Both the position numbers and the translations under genes were made by a program. The notes under the pieces are model-generated. The model made no database searches, was not told the DNA's origin, and was given only the letters and a program-made list of their open reading frames with translations. A stretch of DNA of 64,000 nt from Nocardioides halotolerans DSM 19273. Lineage in GTDB: Bacteria > Actinomycetota > Actinomycetes > Propionibacteriales > Nocardioidaceae. Below, piece after piece: positions 1-9,408 of the stretch (its first letter is position 1; every line of letters starts with the position of its first letter). The DNA is taken from NCBI RefSeq assembly GCF_000422805.1, contig NZ_AUGT01000009.1, forward strand, positions 382,727 through 446,726, given 5' to 3'.

Positions 1-500
<500 letters not shown>

Positions 501-504
<4 letters not shown>

Positions 505-2252
505 AAAGAAGGATCATCCCGATCGTGGCGGCTGGCCTCGCGGCCACGTCGCTGTCGTTCACCGCCGGTCCGGCGCTGGCCGACGAGACGTCCTCGCCGT
601 CGCCCACGTCGTCCCCGAGCGCCTCACCCACCGAGGACCCGACGGCCGACCCTTCGTCCACGCCGACCGATCCCGGCACCACCTCGGGCGCGTTCAGCGG
701 CTACAGCAGCAGCGGCATCGCGACCCCGATCAAGATCGAGATCTTCGAGCCGACGATCCCGATCCCGACGGTGCCGCAGGCCGAGTTCGACCTCGGCTAC
801 GCGAAGGTCAAGGCGGACTCCTCGACCACCAAGGGCCGGGCCAGCTTCATGTGGCCCGGCGACGGCGTCGGCGAGGGGCTCAAGACCTTCTTCTCCCAGC
901 TCGGCCTGCCCACCTCGCTCGTCGAGAACGGCTACCCGGTGCAGGTCAACTCCCAGTACCCCTCCGACACCACCAAGCAGCACAACGCGCCGTTCCCCGG
1001 CACCTCGATGACGACGACCTCCGGCAAGGGCAAGGCCCGGGCCACGGTGGGCTTCTCCAACGACTGCAACGCCGGTGACGGCGCCGGTGACGACTCCGGT
1101 GACCCCGCCGGCGGCGGCGCGCTGCTCCCGGGTCTCCCCGGCGTGCCGCTCATCGACAACCTCAACGACATCCTCGGCGTGCTCGGGCTCGGCCGGGGCG
1201 CGGCACCCGCCTCCCGCACCTTCTCGCGGGTCGACGGCGACGCGCCGGACGCGCCCGTCGAGCCCGCCGACACCGACGTGTGCCAGCTGCCCGCGGCGCT
1301 GTCGGCGCTGATCGACGTCAACGGGTACGTCGCCGACAGCCAGTCGACCTCCGACGGGACGCTGGTCACCTCGACCTCGCGGGCCTCCCTCGGCGACGTG
1401 CGCCTGCTCGGCGGCCTCGTCACGATGTCGGGCATCACCTCGACCATGGTCGCGACCAGCGACGGCGCGACCGGCAAGGCGAACGGGCGCGCCGACTACG
1501 GCACGCTCACCATCGCGGGGCAGAGCTTCGGCTTCGGCCCCGAGGGCTACGTCGCCGCCGGCACCGCCGGGGCCATCCCCGGCCTGCCGGACAACCCGGC
1601 GGAGGCGCTCGCGGCGCTCGGCATCACCGTCCAGCTGCCCAAGCCCGTCTACAAGGCCGAGGGCGACAAGGCCTCCGGCACGATCGAGGGCCTGATCGTG
1701 ACGATCGACCTCAAGACGCTGAAGCCGGTCCTCTCCCAGCTGCCGCTCAGCACGATCCTGGCGCAGATCCCCTTCCCGCCCGAGGCGGCGATCCTGAAGA
1801 GCCTGCTCGGCTCGCTGGGCAACCTCTCGCCGAAGGTCGTGATCCACCTCGGCTACACGACCTCGGCCGTCGACACGGTCCAGGCGCTCACGGTCCCCGA
1901 CAACGTGCCCGACAACGACCCGACCAGCGAGCCGACCGAGTCGGGCGACAGCGGCACGGGTGGTGGCGCGACCGGGGGCGGCGCGGCCCCCGCGGGTGGC
2001 GGCGCCGTACCGCCCGCCGAGCCCGCCGCGCCGGTCGCCGACGCCGCGCCCGACCAGCTCACCGAGGTCGCCGCGACGTCCGGCCTCCCGCCGCTGTTCT
2101 CCATCCCCGGACTGCTGCTCTTCGCCGGCCTCGGCGGGGCGCTGCTCGCGGGCAGCTACTTCCGGCGGCTCGGCGCCATGGTGCTCGGCGCCGGCGGCGC
2201 CTGCACCCACGGCCTCGAGTCCGGCCTCCCCGACCTGCGAAAGGTTCAGTGA
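501..2252 (+). CDS. Secreted, C-terminally membrane-anchored protein linked to the Liv transporter
   Basis: No family recognised. The 583-residue product has a Sec signal peptide (charged MKRR, hydrophobic core, ALA cleavage near residue 27), then a Ser/Thr/Pro-rich linker (30-65), a large Gly/Ala-rich extracellular region, a second Gly/Pro/Ala-rich linker, and a hydrophobic span near residues 533-554 followed by RR. That reads as an extracellular domain tethered at its C-terminus. The ATG at 501 was chosen because it overlaps the livF stop (ATGA), has GGAGGGG upstream, and starts the signal peptide; the frame stays open upstream without coding character. Its position suggests a cell-surface accessory of the importer, but that is inference from context only. 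Confidence 0.8.
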
Positions 2253-2815
2253 TGACCACGATGTCCACCCCGACCCCCGCGACCGGGTCGCGACTCGGCG
2301 CCGGCACCGCCCTCCCGAAGGCCGGTCGCTCCGGCAGCGGCGCCGCGCCGCTGAAGAACGACAACTCGCGGCTGTTCCAGACGGTGCTGTTCTGGGTGGG
2401 CGCCTCGCTGCTCCCGCTCGGGATCGTGGTGATCATCCTGGGGTGGTACGGCGTCGCGAACACGCCGTTCGGCTACGACCAGCAGTCGTACATGATCTCC
2501 GGCGGCTTCGGCGGGCTCGCACTGACCTTCGTCGGTGGCTTCCTCTACTTCGGGTCGTGGCTCGCGCGCATCGCCGAGGACAACCGCGAGGCCTCGCGCC
2601 GGCTCGCCGACACGCTGCTGGTCCTGGCCGACGTCACGTCGCGCTCGGCGTCCCTCAACGACCTGGGCGTCGACGTCGCCGCCCTCCCCGTGACCGCCGG
2701 CGACGGCACCACCATGCACCGCCGCGACTGCGCCCTCATCGCCCACCGCGAGGACCTGCGCCCCGTCGGCGAGCACCAGCAGGACCTGGTCGCCTGCCGG
2801 GTCTGCAAGCCCTAG
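2252..2815 (+). CDS. Small two-helix membrane protein with a C-terminal His/Cys motif
   Basis: A 187-residue protein with a disordered N-terminus, two transmembrane helices (about 43-66 and 83-104), a short amphipathic stretch, and a C-terminal segment with H156, C160, C182 and C185. The His-Cys plus CxxC arrangement recalls the small Ada-like metal-site tails common in actinobacterial membrane proteins, so zinc binding is plausible. The ATG shares one base with the stop of the preceding gene, so it is the last gene of the livF-linked operon. It ends 4 bases into the 3' end of the convergent DUF4032 gene. Function unknown. Confidence 0.8.
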   Translation: MTTMSTPTPATGSRLGAGTALPKAGRSGSGAAPLKNDNSRLFQTVLFWVGASLLPLGIVVIILGWYGVANTPFGYDQQSYMISGGFGGLALTFVGGFLYFGSWLARIAEDNREASRRLADTLLVLADVTSRSASLNDLGVDVAALPVTAGDGTTMHRRDCALIAHREDLRPVGEHQQDLVACRVCKP

Positions 2816-4014
2816 CGACTGATCGCCTCGTCCGGCTTGTCCTTGAGCACGGTCGCGATGTAGTCGGCGGCGGCCTCGAAGATGTCGACGTCGTGGCCCG
2901 CGCGCTCGGCGAGGTACCACCGGTGCGCCAGCACCTCGTGGAAGATCTCGGCCGGCTCGAGCTTGCCCGTGGCGTCGGCCGGGATCATCGCGGCGATCGG
3001 CTCGTAGATCTCCTCGAGCCAGCGGCTCGCCACCAGGTGCCGGTCCTCGCGGCCGAGGCCGAGCGCCGCCGTGTACGACGCGAGGTCGTTGAGCAGACGG
3101 CGGGCCTGCGCGTCCTCGACGTGCAGCCCGGTGAGCCCCTGCAGCTCGCGCTGGTGGTGGCCCGCCTCCACGACCTTGGGCTGGATCCGCACCCGGTCGC
3201 CGTCGAAGTCGGTGACGATGTCGAGCTCGTCGACGTCGAAGCCGAGGTCGTTGAGCCGCTCGACGCGCTGCTCCATCCGCCACATCTCCGAGGCCGAGAA
3301 CTCCTCCTCCTCGGTCAGCTCCTGCCACAGCACCCGGTAGCGCGACTCCAGCAGCTCGACGATCTCGTGCGCCTCGATCTCCTGGCCCAACGACTCGCTC
3401 GCCTGCAGGTCGAGCAGCTCGGCGAAGACGTTCTCGGTGGCGATCGTGAGGTCGTAGTCCCGCATCGACGCGGCCATGCTCGGCCGCAGCTCGCCGGTCT
3501 CCGCGTCGACGAGGTACGCCGCGAAGCCACCCGCGCTGCGGCGGAACAGCACGTTGGACAGCGACACGTCACCCCAGAAGAACTCGGCGAGGTGGAGCCG
3601 GACCAGCAGCACCACCAAGGCGTCGACCAGCGACGGCAGGCTGTCGTGGGAGAGCCCGTGGCTGAACAGGCTGCGGTAGGGGAGCGAGAAGCGCAGGTGC
3701 TCGGTCAGCAGCGCGCTCGGCAGCGGCCGGCCGTCGGCGTCGACCCGGCCGGTCACGACCCCTTGGGGCACCACCGCGGGCAGGTTGAGGCGCTGGAGGT
3801 CGCGGAGCAGGCGGTACTCCCGGAACGCGATGTCCTCGACGGTCTCCTTGACGGCGTAGATCCGGTCGCCGAGCCGCACGATGCGCACCACGTGCCGCGA
3901 CAGCCCCCGCGGCAGCGGCACGACGTACGGCTCGCCCCACTCCTCGAGCGGCACCGACCAGGGCAGCGAGATGAGCGCCGGGTCCGGTCGGCTCGCGACG
4001 ATCCGCAGTGCCAT
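2812..4014 (-). CDS. DUF4032 domain-containing protein with a kinase-like fold
   Basis: A 400-residue cytoplasmic protein matching the actinobacterial DUF4032 family. The N-terminal half resembles lipopolysaccharide-kinase-like folds: a YAVKET segment like a nucleotide-binding Lys strand, an LHLAEFFWGDVSLSNVLF stretch like a catalytic loop (D in GD, N in SN), and a YLVDAETGE segment like a metal-binding DxE. The C-terminal half is the family-specific domain. The start at 4014 (MALRIVASRPD) was preferred over the longer frame because the extra 25 codons run through a dispersed palindromic repeat (4039-4105). Its substrate is unknown; kinase activity is inferred only from motif positions. Confidence 0.85.
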   Translation of the reverse strand: MALRIVASRPDPALISLPWSVPLEEWGEPYVVPLPRGLSRHVVRIVRLGDRIYAVKETVEDIAFREYRLLRDLQRLNLPAVVPQGVVTGRVDADGRPLPSALLTEHLRFSLPYRSLFSHGLSHDSLPSLVDALVVLLVRLHLAEFFWGDVSLSNVLFRRSAGGFAAYLVDAETGELRPSMAASMRDYDLTIATENVFAELLDLQASESLGQEIEAHEIVELLESRYRVLWQELTEEEEFSASEMWRMEQRVERLNDLGFDVDELDIVTDFDGDRVRIQPKVVEAGHHQRELQGLTGLHVEDAQARRLLNDLASYTAALGLGREDRHLVASRWLEEIYEPIAAMIPADATGKLEPAEIFHEVLAHRWYLAERAGHDVDIFEAAADYIATVLKDKPDEAISR

Positions 4015-4038
4015 GGCGGCCACGCTAGTGCCGTCGGC

Positions 4039-4105
4039 GGGATAGTCCCTGACGTTCGTGTCGGTGAACCGGCGTTTCCGGAACACCAACGTCAGGGACT
4101 ATCCC
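4039..4105. repeat. Dispersed palindromic element, copy 1
   Basis: Perfect 18-bp inverted arms GGGATAGTCCCTGACGTT (4039-4056) and its complement (4088-4105), separated by a 31-base loop that is partly self-complementary (CCGG near its centre, GTG/CAC near its edges). It lies 10 bases 3' of the soxR stop and upstream of the DUF4032 start. The same arm sequence recurs at 16664-16731 and 41512-41585. Confidence 0.85.
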
Positions 4106-4114
4106 GGCGAGGGG

Positions 4115-4561
4115 TCACCACGGTCGACGGTCCGGGTCGAGCAACACGGCGCCGGGGCCTCGGTCGGCGAGGTCGTCGCCGGGGTTGGTGAGCGCGCACG
4201 ACTTCAGCGAGAGGCAGCCGCAGCCGATGCAGCTGTCGAGGCGGTCGCGGAGCAGCTCGATGCGGCGGATCTGGTCGTCGAGCCGCGGCCGCCAGTCCCT
4301 GCTGAGGCGGTGCCAGTCGGCCTTGGTCGGCGTCCGCCCGTCGGGCAGCGTCGCGAGCGCGGCGCCGATCTCCTCCAGGCTCAGCCCGATCCGCTGCGCG
4401 GTCCGAACGAACGCCACCCTCCGCAGCGTCGACTGGGCGTAGCGGCGCTGGTTGCCGGTCGTGCGCTCGGAGGAGATCAGCCCCCGGCTCTCGTAGAAGC
4501 GGATCGCCGACGTGGCGACCCCCGAGCGCTCGGCGAGCTGGCCGATGGTCAAGGCCGTCAT
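4115..4561 (-). CDS. soxR: Redox-sensitive transcriptional activator SoxR (MerR family)
   Basis: A 148-residue MerR-family regulator. The N-terminal winged helix (about 4-70, ending in the NQRRY wing) is followed by a dimerisation helix and the SoxR-specific [2Fe-2S] ligands C111, C114, C116 and C122 in the spacing CxxCxCx5C. In actinobacteria SoxR senses redox-active compounds and usually controls a few oxidoreductases or efflux pumps. It is divergent from the SDR gene with a 54-base gap, so the SDR is an obvious candidate target, although the operator seen there fits KstR better and no convincing SoxR box was found. A palindromic repeat follows its stop codon. Confidence 0.95.
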   Translation of the reverse strand: MTALTIGQLAERSGVATSAIRFYESRGLISSERTTGNQRRYAQSTLRRVAFVRTAQRIGLSLEEIGAALATLPDGRTPTKADWHRLSRDWRPRLDDQIRRIELLRDRLDSCIGCGCLSLKSCALTNPGDDLADRGPGAVLLDPDRRPW

Positions 4562-4580
4562 ACCTCGACCTTACTCGAAC

Positions 4581-4615
4581 TTGCCACCAACTAGAACACG
4601 TTCTAGTCTGCGCCG
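4581..4615 (+). promoter_or_regulatory. Leaderless promoter with embedded KstR-type operator for the SDR gene
   Basis: A -35-like TTGCCA (4581-4586), 17-base spacer and -10-like TAGTCT (4604-4609) put transcription start at about the GTG at 4616. Between and across these lies TAGAACACGTTCTA (4592-4605), an exact fit to the KstR consensus TnnAACnnGTTnnA and part of the longer palindrome ACTAGAACACGTTCTAGT (4590-4607). A bound TetR-type repressor would occlude the -10 element. Confidence 0.75.
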
Positions 4616-5344
4616 GTGACCGAGCCCACCGACCCGCCCCGCACCGTCGTCGTCACCGGAGCGGCGTCGGGCATCGGCTACGCCACAGCGGAGCTGTTCC
4701 GCGACCAGGGCGACACCGTCTTCGGCCTCGACATCTCGCCGAGCGTCCCCGACGCAGTCACCTACGTCGAGTGCAACGTCGGCGACAAGGCGGCCGTCGA
4801 CGCGGCGGTCGCGCGGTGTGCGGAGAGCGGACGCATCGACGTCCTGGCGAACGTCGCCGGCATCGTGCAGTTCGGCCGCTTCGAGCAGATCACCGAGGCG
4901 GAGTACGACCGCGTGCAGGACGTCGACCTCAAGGGACCGTTCTTCCTGATCCAGGCCGCGCTGCCGCGCATCCGCGCTGCCGGGGGCAACATCGTCAACG
5001 TCTCCTCGGTGGCGGGCAACAAGCCGCAGGGCTATTCCGCCGCGTACTCCGCGGCCAAGGGCGGGCTGACCCAGCTGACCAGGGCCCTCGCCCTCGAGCT
5101 CGCGCCGGAGGGGATCAGGGTCAACGCCGTGTGCCCCGGCACGGTCGACACCCCACTGGTGCAGCACGTGGCGGAGATCTTCCCGCCCGACCTGGACCCG
5201 CGCGTGATGGACCGGCTGATGATGATGCTGCCGGGCAAGGCGATCAGCCCTGCCGAGATCGGCCAGTCGATCGTCTACCTCGCGTCGCCGGCGGCGCGGA
5301 TGATCACCGGCGCGATCCTGGCCTTCGACGGCGGGATGAGCTGA
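4616..5344 (+). CDS. Short-chain dehydrogenase/reductase (SDR)
   Basis: A classical SDR of 242 residues with the NAD(P)-binding motif TGAASGIG (14-21), the structural NVAG (79-82), catalytic Ser near 131, Tyr144 and Lys148 (YSAAK), and a C-terminal GAILAFDGGMS typical of 3-oxoacyl-ACP-reductase-like or hydroxysteroid dehydrogenases. D39 after the second strand favours NAD(H). Its GTG sits 6 bases after a -10 hexamer with no Shine-Dalgarno, so the transcript is probably leaderless. The KstR-type operator suggests a role in sterol, steroid or related acyl catabolism, but the substrate cannot be read from the sequence. Confidence 0.93.
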   Translation: MTEPTDPPRTVVVTGAASGIGYATAELFRDQGDTVFGLDISPSVPDAVTYVECNVGDKAAVDAAVARCAESGRIDVLANVAGIVQFGRFEQITEAEYDRVQDVDLKGPFFLIQAALPRIRAAGGNIVNVSSVAGNKPQGYSAAYSAAKGGLTQLTRALALELAPEGIRVNAVCPGTVDTPLVQHVAEIFPPDLDPRVMDRLMMMLPGKAISPAEIGQSIVYLASPAARMITGAILAFDGGMS

Positions 5345-5359
5345 GCCGGAGAGTCGACG

Positions 5360-6775
5360 TCAGGGCAGCCCGGGGGTGCCGTAGACGGTGTCCTTGACCT
5401 CCCTGGTGTGCTCCTCGAGCTCGGCGCTGATCTCCGCGTCGGTCTGCTGGAAGTCGTCGGCGACGAGGTGGAGGTGCTCGGCGACCAGGTCGAGCTGGTT
5501 CTTGCTCTGCACGACCGCCAGTCGCAGCGAGGCGACCACGCTGTTCCAGTCGAGGTAGGGCCCGACGGACGAGAGCCCGATGCCGCTCGGCCGGGCGAAC
5601 GGGTCGCTGCTCTGGCAGTCTTCGAGCGCGGCGATCGCGGTCTTGTACTGGTGGGTGACCTGCGGCATCACCTCGTCGGCGATCCAGCGCAGCGTGTCCC
5701 AGTCGGCCTTGAGCTCGCCGCCGGCCCGGAAGTCGCCGGCGTTGTCGTCGACCAGGATGCCGGGGTTGGCCATCGTGAAGTCGCCGGCGCTGCCGCCGTC
5801 GAGGAGGCCGTCGATCTTCTGCATCGACCGGGAGATGCCGAGCTCCTCCTGGGTGATCTGGTCGCTGAGCTCGTCGAGGGCCGTGCGGATGTTGGCCAGC
5901 ACCTCGATCGGGGTGCCGCCGCCGAGCCCGACGGGCTTGGGCGCGGAGTCGTCGACGAAGTCCGACGAGGTCTGCAGCACGGTGCCGACCGCCGCGATCC
6001 CCGCGGCGGCGACCTCGCTGGTCCCGGCGGTGAACGGCGCCGCGATCACGGCCACGGCGCCGACGACGTTGAGCACGGCCTTGACGCCGGAGCCACCGCC
6101 GCCGTCGGCCGCCTTCATGGCCGCCAGCCCCTGCCCCGCGATGTCCGCGATGCTCTCGCGGGTCCGCTTCCAGATCTCGCGCTCGCCCGCCACGGTCGAC
6201 CACACCATGCACGCCACGGCGTCCTGGCTGTGGGTGACCAGCGGGAGCCGGTTGCCGTAGTTGGCCACGAACGTGCGGATGGCCGCGCCGTTGAAGTTGG
6301 AGAGGTACTGGTTCATCGTGTCGATCGCGGCCAGCGACCCGTTGGCGCCGAACTCCGCGCAACCGGGCCCGGCGTTGAGCTGCGCCTGGAACGCCAGCGT
6401 GTGCGCGGCCGTCTGTGCGCTGCTGACCAGCCCGTCGAACTCGTCGGGCCGCGGCATCTGCCACCAGTCGTCGAACAGCTCGTTGATCGCGTTGTTGTAG
6501 TAGTCGACCATCGACGGCAGGTCGTGGAAGGGCCAGCCCGGCGGGATGACGATCGTGCCGGCGTACTGACCGGTCGGGTCGGTGACCTGGCCGCCCTGCA
6601 CCATCGTGCTGCCCTCGTAGTGGCCGCCCAGCGGGGTGACGCGCACCGGCGGGTTGCCGCCGTCGAACCCGGAGGAGGTCGACCCGCCGTAGCCGAGCAG
6701 GTGCATCGTCGAGTCGATCGCGGCGTCGCGCATCTCGTTGATGTACGTCGACAGCTGGTCGTAGGAGTAGCCCAT
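5360..6775 (-). CDS. Putative type VII secretion-associated protein, hydrophobic core, helical C-terminus
   Basis: A 471-residue protein of no firmly recognised family. It begins with a helical segment (MGYSYDQLSTYINEM), has a Gly/Ala-rich hydrophobic block near the middle (GSGVKAVLNVVGAVAVIAAP and following), and ends in a long amphipathic helix with an LVAEHLHLVADDFQQTD pattern resembling the C-termini of WXG100/EspC-like ESX proteins. There is no classical signal peptide, which fits ESX-type export. The ATG at 6775 was chosen over longer in-frame codons because a GGAGGG Shine-Dalgarno lies about 5 bases upstream. No ESX machinery is in the window. Assignment is tentative. Confidence 0.7.
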   Translation of the reverse strand: MGYSYDQLSTYINEMRDAAIDSTMHLLGYGGSTSSGFDGGNPPVRVTPLGGHYEGSTMVQGGQVTDPTGQYAGTIVIPPGWPFHDLPSMVDYYNNAINELFDDWWQMPRPDEFDGLVSSAQTAAHTLAFQAQLNAGPGCAEFGANGSLAAIDTMNQYLSNFNGAAIRTFVANYGNRLPLVTHSQDAVACMVWSTVAGEREIWKRTRESIADIAGQGLAAMKAADGGGGSGVKAVLNVVGAVAVIAAPFTAGTSEVAAAGIAAVGTVLQTSSDFVDDSAPKPVGLGGGTPIEVLANIRTALDELSDQITQEELGISRSMQKIDGLLDGGSAGDFTMANPGILVDDNAGDFRAGGELKADWDTLRWIADEVMPQVTHQYKTAIAALEDCQSSDPFARPSGIGLSSVGPYLDWNSVVASLRLAVVQSKNQLDLVAEHLHLVADDFQQTDAEISAELEEHTREVKDTVYGTPGLP

Positions 6776-6892
6776 GTTCCCTCCGAGAGGCTCGCGGCCG
6801 GGAGCAGTCGGACGACTCCGGCGCGGAAGTCCTTCCCCGGGCGAGGAGGCGGGAAACCCGCGGCGCCGCAACTACGATGTCCGGCGCACCAT

Positions 6893-6965
6893 GCCGGTGT
6901 AGCTCAGTTGGTAGAGCGCCTCTCTTGTAAAGAGGATGTCGCGGGTTCGACTCCTGTCACCGGCT
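6893..6965 (+). tRNA. tRNA-Thr, anticodon TGT
   Basis: A full cloverleaf can be drawn: acceptor GCCGGTG pairing with CACCGGC, D-arm GCTC...GAGC, anticodon stem CCTCT/AGAGG with loop CTTGTAA (anticodon TGT at 6926-6928), and a T-arm with TTCGACT. The discriminator is T and no CCA is encoded. It reads codon ACA and relatives. It stands alone between the secretion-like protein and malQ. Confidence 0.95.
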
Positions 6966-7002
6966 CGCGAATGGGTGAGCGCCTGCTGGGACACTGGCGG
7001 GC

Positions 7003-9132
7003 GTGACCTCCCCGACCGCGTCGCTCGTCGACCTCGCCCGGGCCTGCGGCGTGATGACGGAGTACGCCGACTGGCGCGGCCGGCAGGTGCAGGTCGGCGC
7101 GGAGACGATCGAGGCGGTCCTGGCCGCACTGGGTGTCGACACCACCGACCCCGAGCGGGCTCGGCAGCAGCGGGAGCACGCCCCGTGGCTGCGCATGCTG
7201 CCGCCGGCCGTGGTGACTGTCGCGGGCCGGCTGACGCAGGTGCCCGTGCACGTGATCGACGGCGACCCGGTCGAGGTCTGGGTCGAGCTCGAGGACGGCA
7301 GCGCCCGCCGGGCCGAGCAGGTCGACCACTGGGTGGAGCCCCGCGAGATCGACGGGAGCCGGATCGGCGAGGCGACGTTCGCGGTGCCCGCTGACCTGCC
7401 GCTGGGCTACCACCGGCTCCGGGCCCGGAGCGGCGACACCGACGCCGAGGGCCACCTGGTCGTGACGCCCGCCTGGCTCGGCCTCCCCGAGCACGCCGAC
7501 CGCCGGCGCCAGTGGGGGTTCGCGACCCAGCTCTACAGCCTGCGCTCGGGCGGCAGCTGGGGCCTCGGCGACCTGACCGACCTGACCGACCTCGCCGTCT
7601 GGTCGGCCAGCGAGCTGGGGGCCGACTACGTCCTGATCAACCCCCTCCACGCCGCCGAGCCGCTGGCGCCGCTCGAGCCGTCCCCCTACCTGCCCAGCTC
7701 GCGGCGGTTCTTCAACCCGATCTACCTGCGCGTCGAGCGCATCCCGGAGTACGCCGCCCTGCCGCAGGCCGAGCGCGACGCGGTCGACCAGCTCGTCGGC
7801 CAGCTGCCGCCGTGGCTCACGCCCCAGGACCCCGTCGACCGCGACGCGAGCTGGACGGCGAAGCGGGCCGCGCTGCGGATCGTCCACGCCGCGCCCCGCA
7901 CCGCCGGGCGCGAGCTCGACTACGCGGCGTACCGCGCCCGCGAGGGCGACGCGCTCACCGACTTCGCGACGTGGAACGTGCTCGCCGAGGACCACGGCAA
8001 CGACATGCGGGAGTGGCCCGACGAGCTGCGCCGCCACGACAGCGCGGCGGTGCGCGACGTCGCGCGCGCCCACGCCGACCGGGTCGACTTCGAGTGCTGG
8101 CTGCAGTGGGTGATGGACGAGCAGCTGCTGCTGGCGCAGGCCAAGGCGCAGGACGCCGGCATGGGCCTCGGGATCATGCACGACCTCGCCGTCGGCGTGC
8201 ACCCGGGCGGCGCCGACGCGTGGCGGCTCCAGGACGTCTACGCGCAGGGGGTGCAGGTCGGCGCCCCGCCCGACCCCTACAACCAGCTCGGCCAGGACTG
8301 GAGCCAGCCGCCGTGGCGGCCCGACCGGCTCGCCGAGCTCGGCTACCAGCCCTTCCGCGACCTCATCCGCGCAGTGCTGCGGCACGCGGGCGGTGTGCGG
8401 GTCGACCACATCCTCGGGCTGTTCCGGCTCTGGTGGATCCCCGTCGGCGGCCCGCCCGACCAGGGCACCTACGTCCGCTACGACCACGAGGCCCTGATCG
8501 GTGTCCTCGCGCTCGAGGCGCACCGCGCCGGCGCGGTCGTCGTCGGCGAGGACCTCGGCGTCGTCCCGCCCGAGACCCGCGACTACCTGTCCTCGCGCGG
8601 GGTGCTCGGCACGTCGGTGCTGTGGTTCGAGTACGACGACCAGGGGGGCCCGCTGCCCGCCGAGCACTGGCGCGAGTGGAGCCTGGCCTCGGTCACCACC
8701 CACGACTTCCCGCCGACGGCCGGCTACCTCGCGGGCGACCAGGTCCGGCTCCAGCACCAGCTCGGCATCCTCGAGGGCGACCTCGACGAGGAGCTCGCCA
8801 CGGCGCGCGAGCAGGTCGACGCCTGGCTGGCCGAGCTGCGGCGGCGCGGCGTGCTCGACGGCGGCGACGAGACGGAGGACGCCGAGGAGGTGACCCAGGC
8901 GCTGCACCGCTACCTCGCGCTCACCCCGGCGCGGCTGCTGTGCGTCTCGCTCGCCGACGCGGTGGGCGACCGCCGCACCCAGAACCAGCCGGGCACCACC
9001 GACGAGTACCCCAACTGGCGGGTCCCCCTGGCCGGGCCGGACGGCGTACCGCTGCCCCTCGAGCAGGTCTTCACCTCGGCCCGTGCTCGCGCGCTCGCCG
9101 CCGCCGTCGCGTCGGGAGCCGGAGCTCGTTGA
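7003..9132 (+). CDS. malQ: 4-alpha-glucanotransferase (amylomaltase, GH77)
   Basis: Cytoplasmic GH77 enzyme of 709 residues that transfers glucan chains between maltodextrins in maltose/glycogen turnover. The actinobacterial N-terminal beta-sandwich extension (about 1-160) precedes the TIM barrel. The catalytic set is intact: nucleophile D468 in RVDH, acid/base E516 in VGEDLG, and transition-state D568 in TTHDFPP, with the same spacing as in E. coli MalQ. The GTG follows a GACACT hexamer by 7 bases without a Shine-Dalgarno, which suggests a leaderless message. A strong hairpin at 9363-9393 lies beyond its stop. The trehalose genes at 27520-34571 are functionally adjacent in alpha-glucan metabolism but not linked. 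Confidence 0.96.
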   Translation: MTSPTASLVDLARACGVMTEYADWRGRQVQVGAETIEAVLAALGVDTTDPERARQQREHAPWLRMLPPAVVTVAGRLTQVPVHVIDGDPVEVWVELEDGSARRAEQVDHWVEPREIDGSRIGEATFAVPADLPLGYHRLRARSGDTDAEGHLVVTPAWLGLPEHADRRRQWGFATQLYSLRSGGSWGLGDLTDLTDLAVWSASELGADYVLINPLHAAEPLAPLEPSPYLPSSRRFFNPIYLRVERIPEYAALPQAERDAVDQLVGQLPPWLTPQDPVDRDASWTAKRAALRIVHAAPRTAGRELDYAAYRAREGDALTDFATWNVLAEDHGNDMREWPDELRRHDSAAVRDVARAHADRVDFECWLQWVMDEQLLLAQAKAQDAGMGLGIMHDLAVGVHPGGADAWRLQDVYAQGVQVGAPPDPYNQLGQDWSQPPWRPDRLAELGYQPFRDLIRAVLRHAGGVRVDHILGLFRLWWIPVGGPPDQGTYVRYDHEALIGVLALEAHRAGAVVVGEDLGVVPPETRDYLSSRGVLGTSVLWFEYDDQGGPLPAEHWREWSLASVTTHDFPPTAGYLAGDQVRLQHQLGILEGDLDEELATAREQVDAWLAELRRRGVLDGGDETEDAEEVTQALHRYLALTPARLLCVSLADAVGDRRTQNQPGTTDEYPNWRVPLAGPDGVPLPLEQVFTSARARALAAAVASGAGAR

Positions 9133-9362
9133 GGACCACGGGGACGGGGTGGACGACCAGGGCGACGAAGGCGTACCCGAGGCCGACGAGGCCACCGAGG
9201 TCGCAGTCCCCGTCGCAGGGCGAGGCGAGAGGACGACGTTGACGACAAGGCGGAACCCGGCACTGTCCACGAGGCCAGCCCACCGTTTCGAGGTCGCCGG
9301 CCCATCCGCCCAGACGCCTCAGGGGCTACCGCTCGGCGGTCGCCCACGCCCCGGACGCGAAC

Positions 9363-9393
9363 GTGCCCCCGGACCACAGAGGTCCGGGGGCAC
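9363..9393. terminator. Bidirectional terminator hairpin between malQ and the collagen-like gene
   Basis: Perfect 13-bp stem GTGCCCCCGGACC (9363-9375) with its complement (9381-9393) and a 5-base loop ACAGA. It separates two convergent genes and can serve both strands; no U-tract follows. The remaining 9133-9362 stretch shows no supportable gene. Confidence 0.75.
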
Positions 9394-9408
9394 GATCCAG
9401 TGGAGCGA

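Noticed and set aside
4561..4590. Possible SoxR box in the soxR-SDR gap
   Set aside because: CCTCGACC and CTCGAACTT hint at a motif but give no good palindrome; the KstR-type site is much clearer.
9071..9283. Small minus-strand frame with a hydrophobic stretch beyond malQ
   Set aside because: Partly overlaps the malQ 3' end, no ribosome site, and only one membrane-like segment; might be a decayed membrane gene but not supportable.
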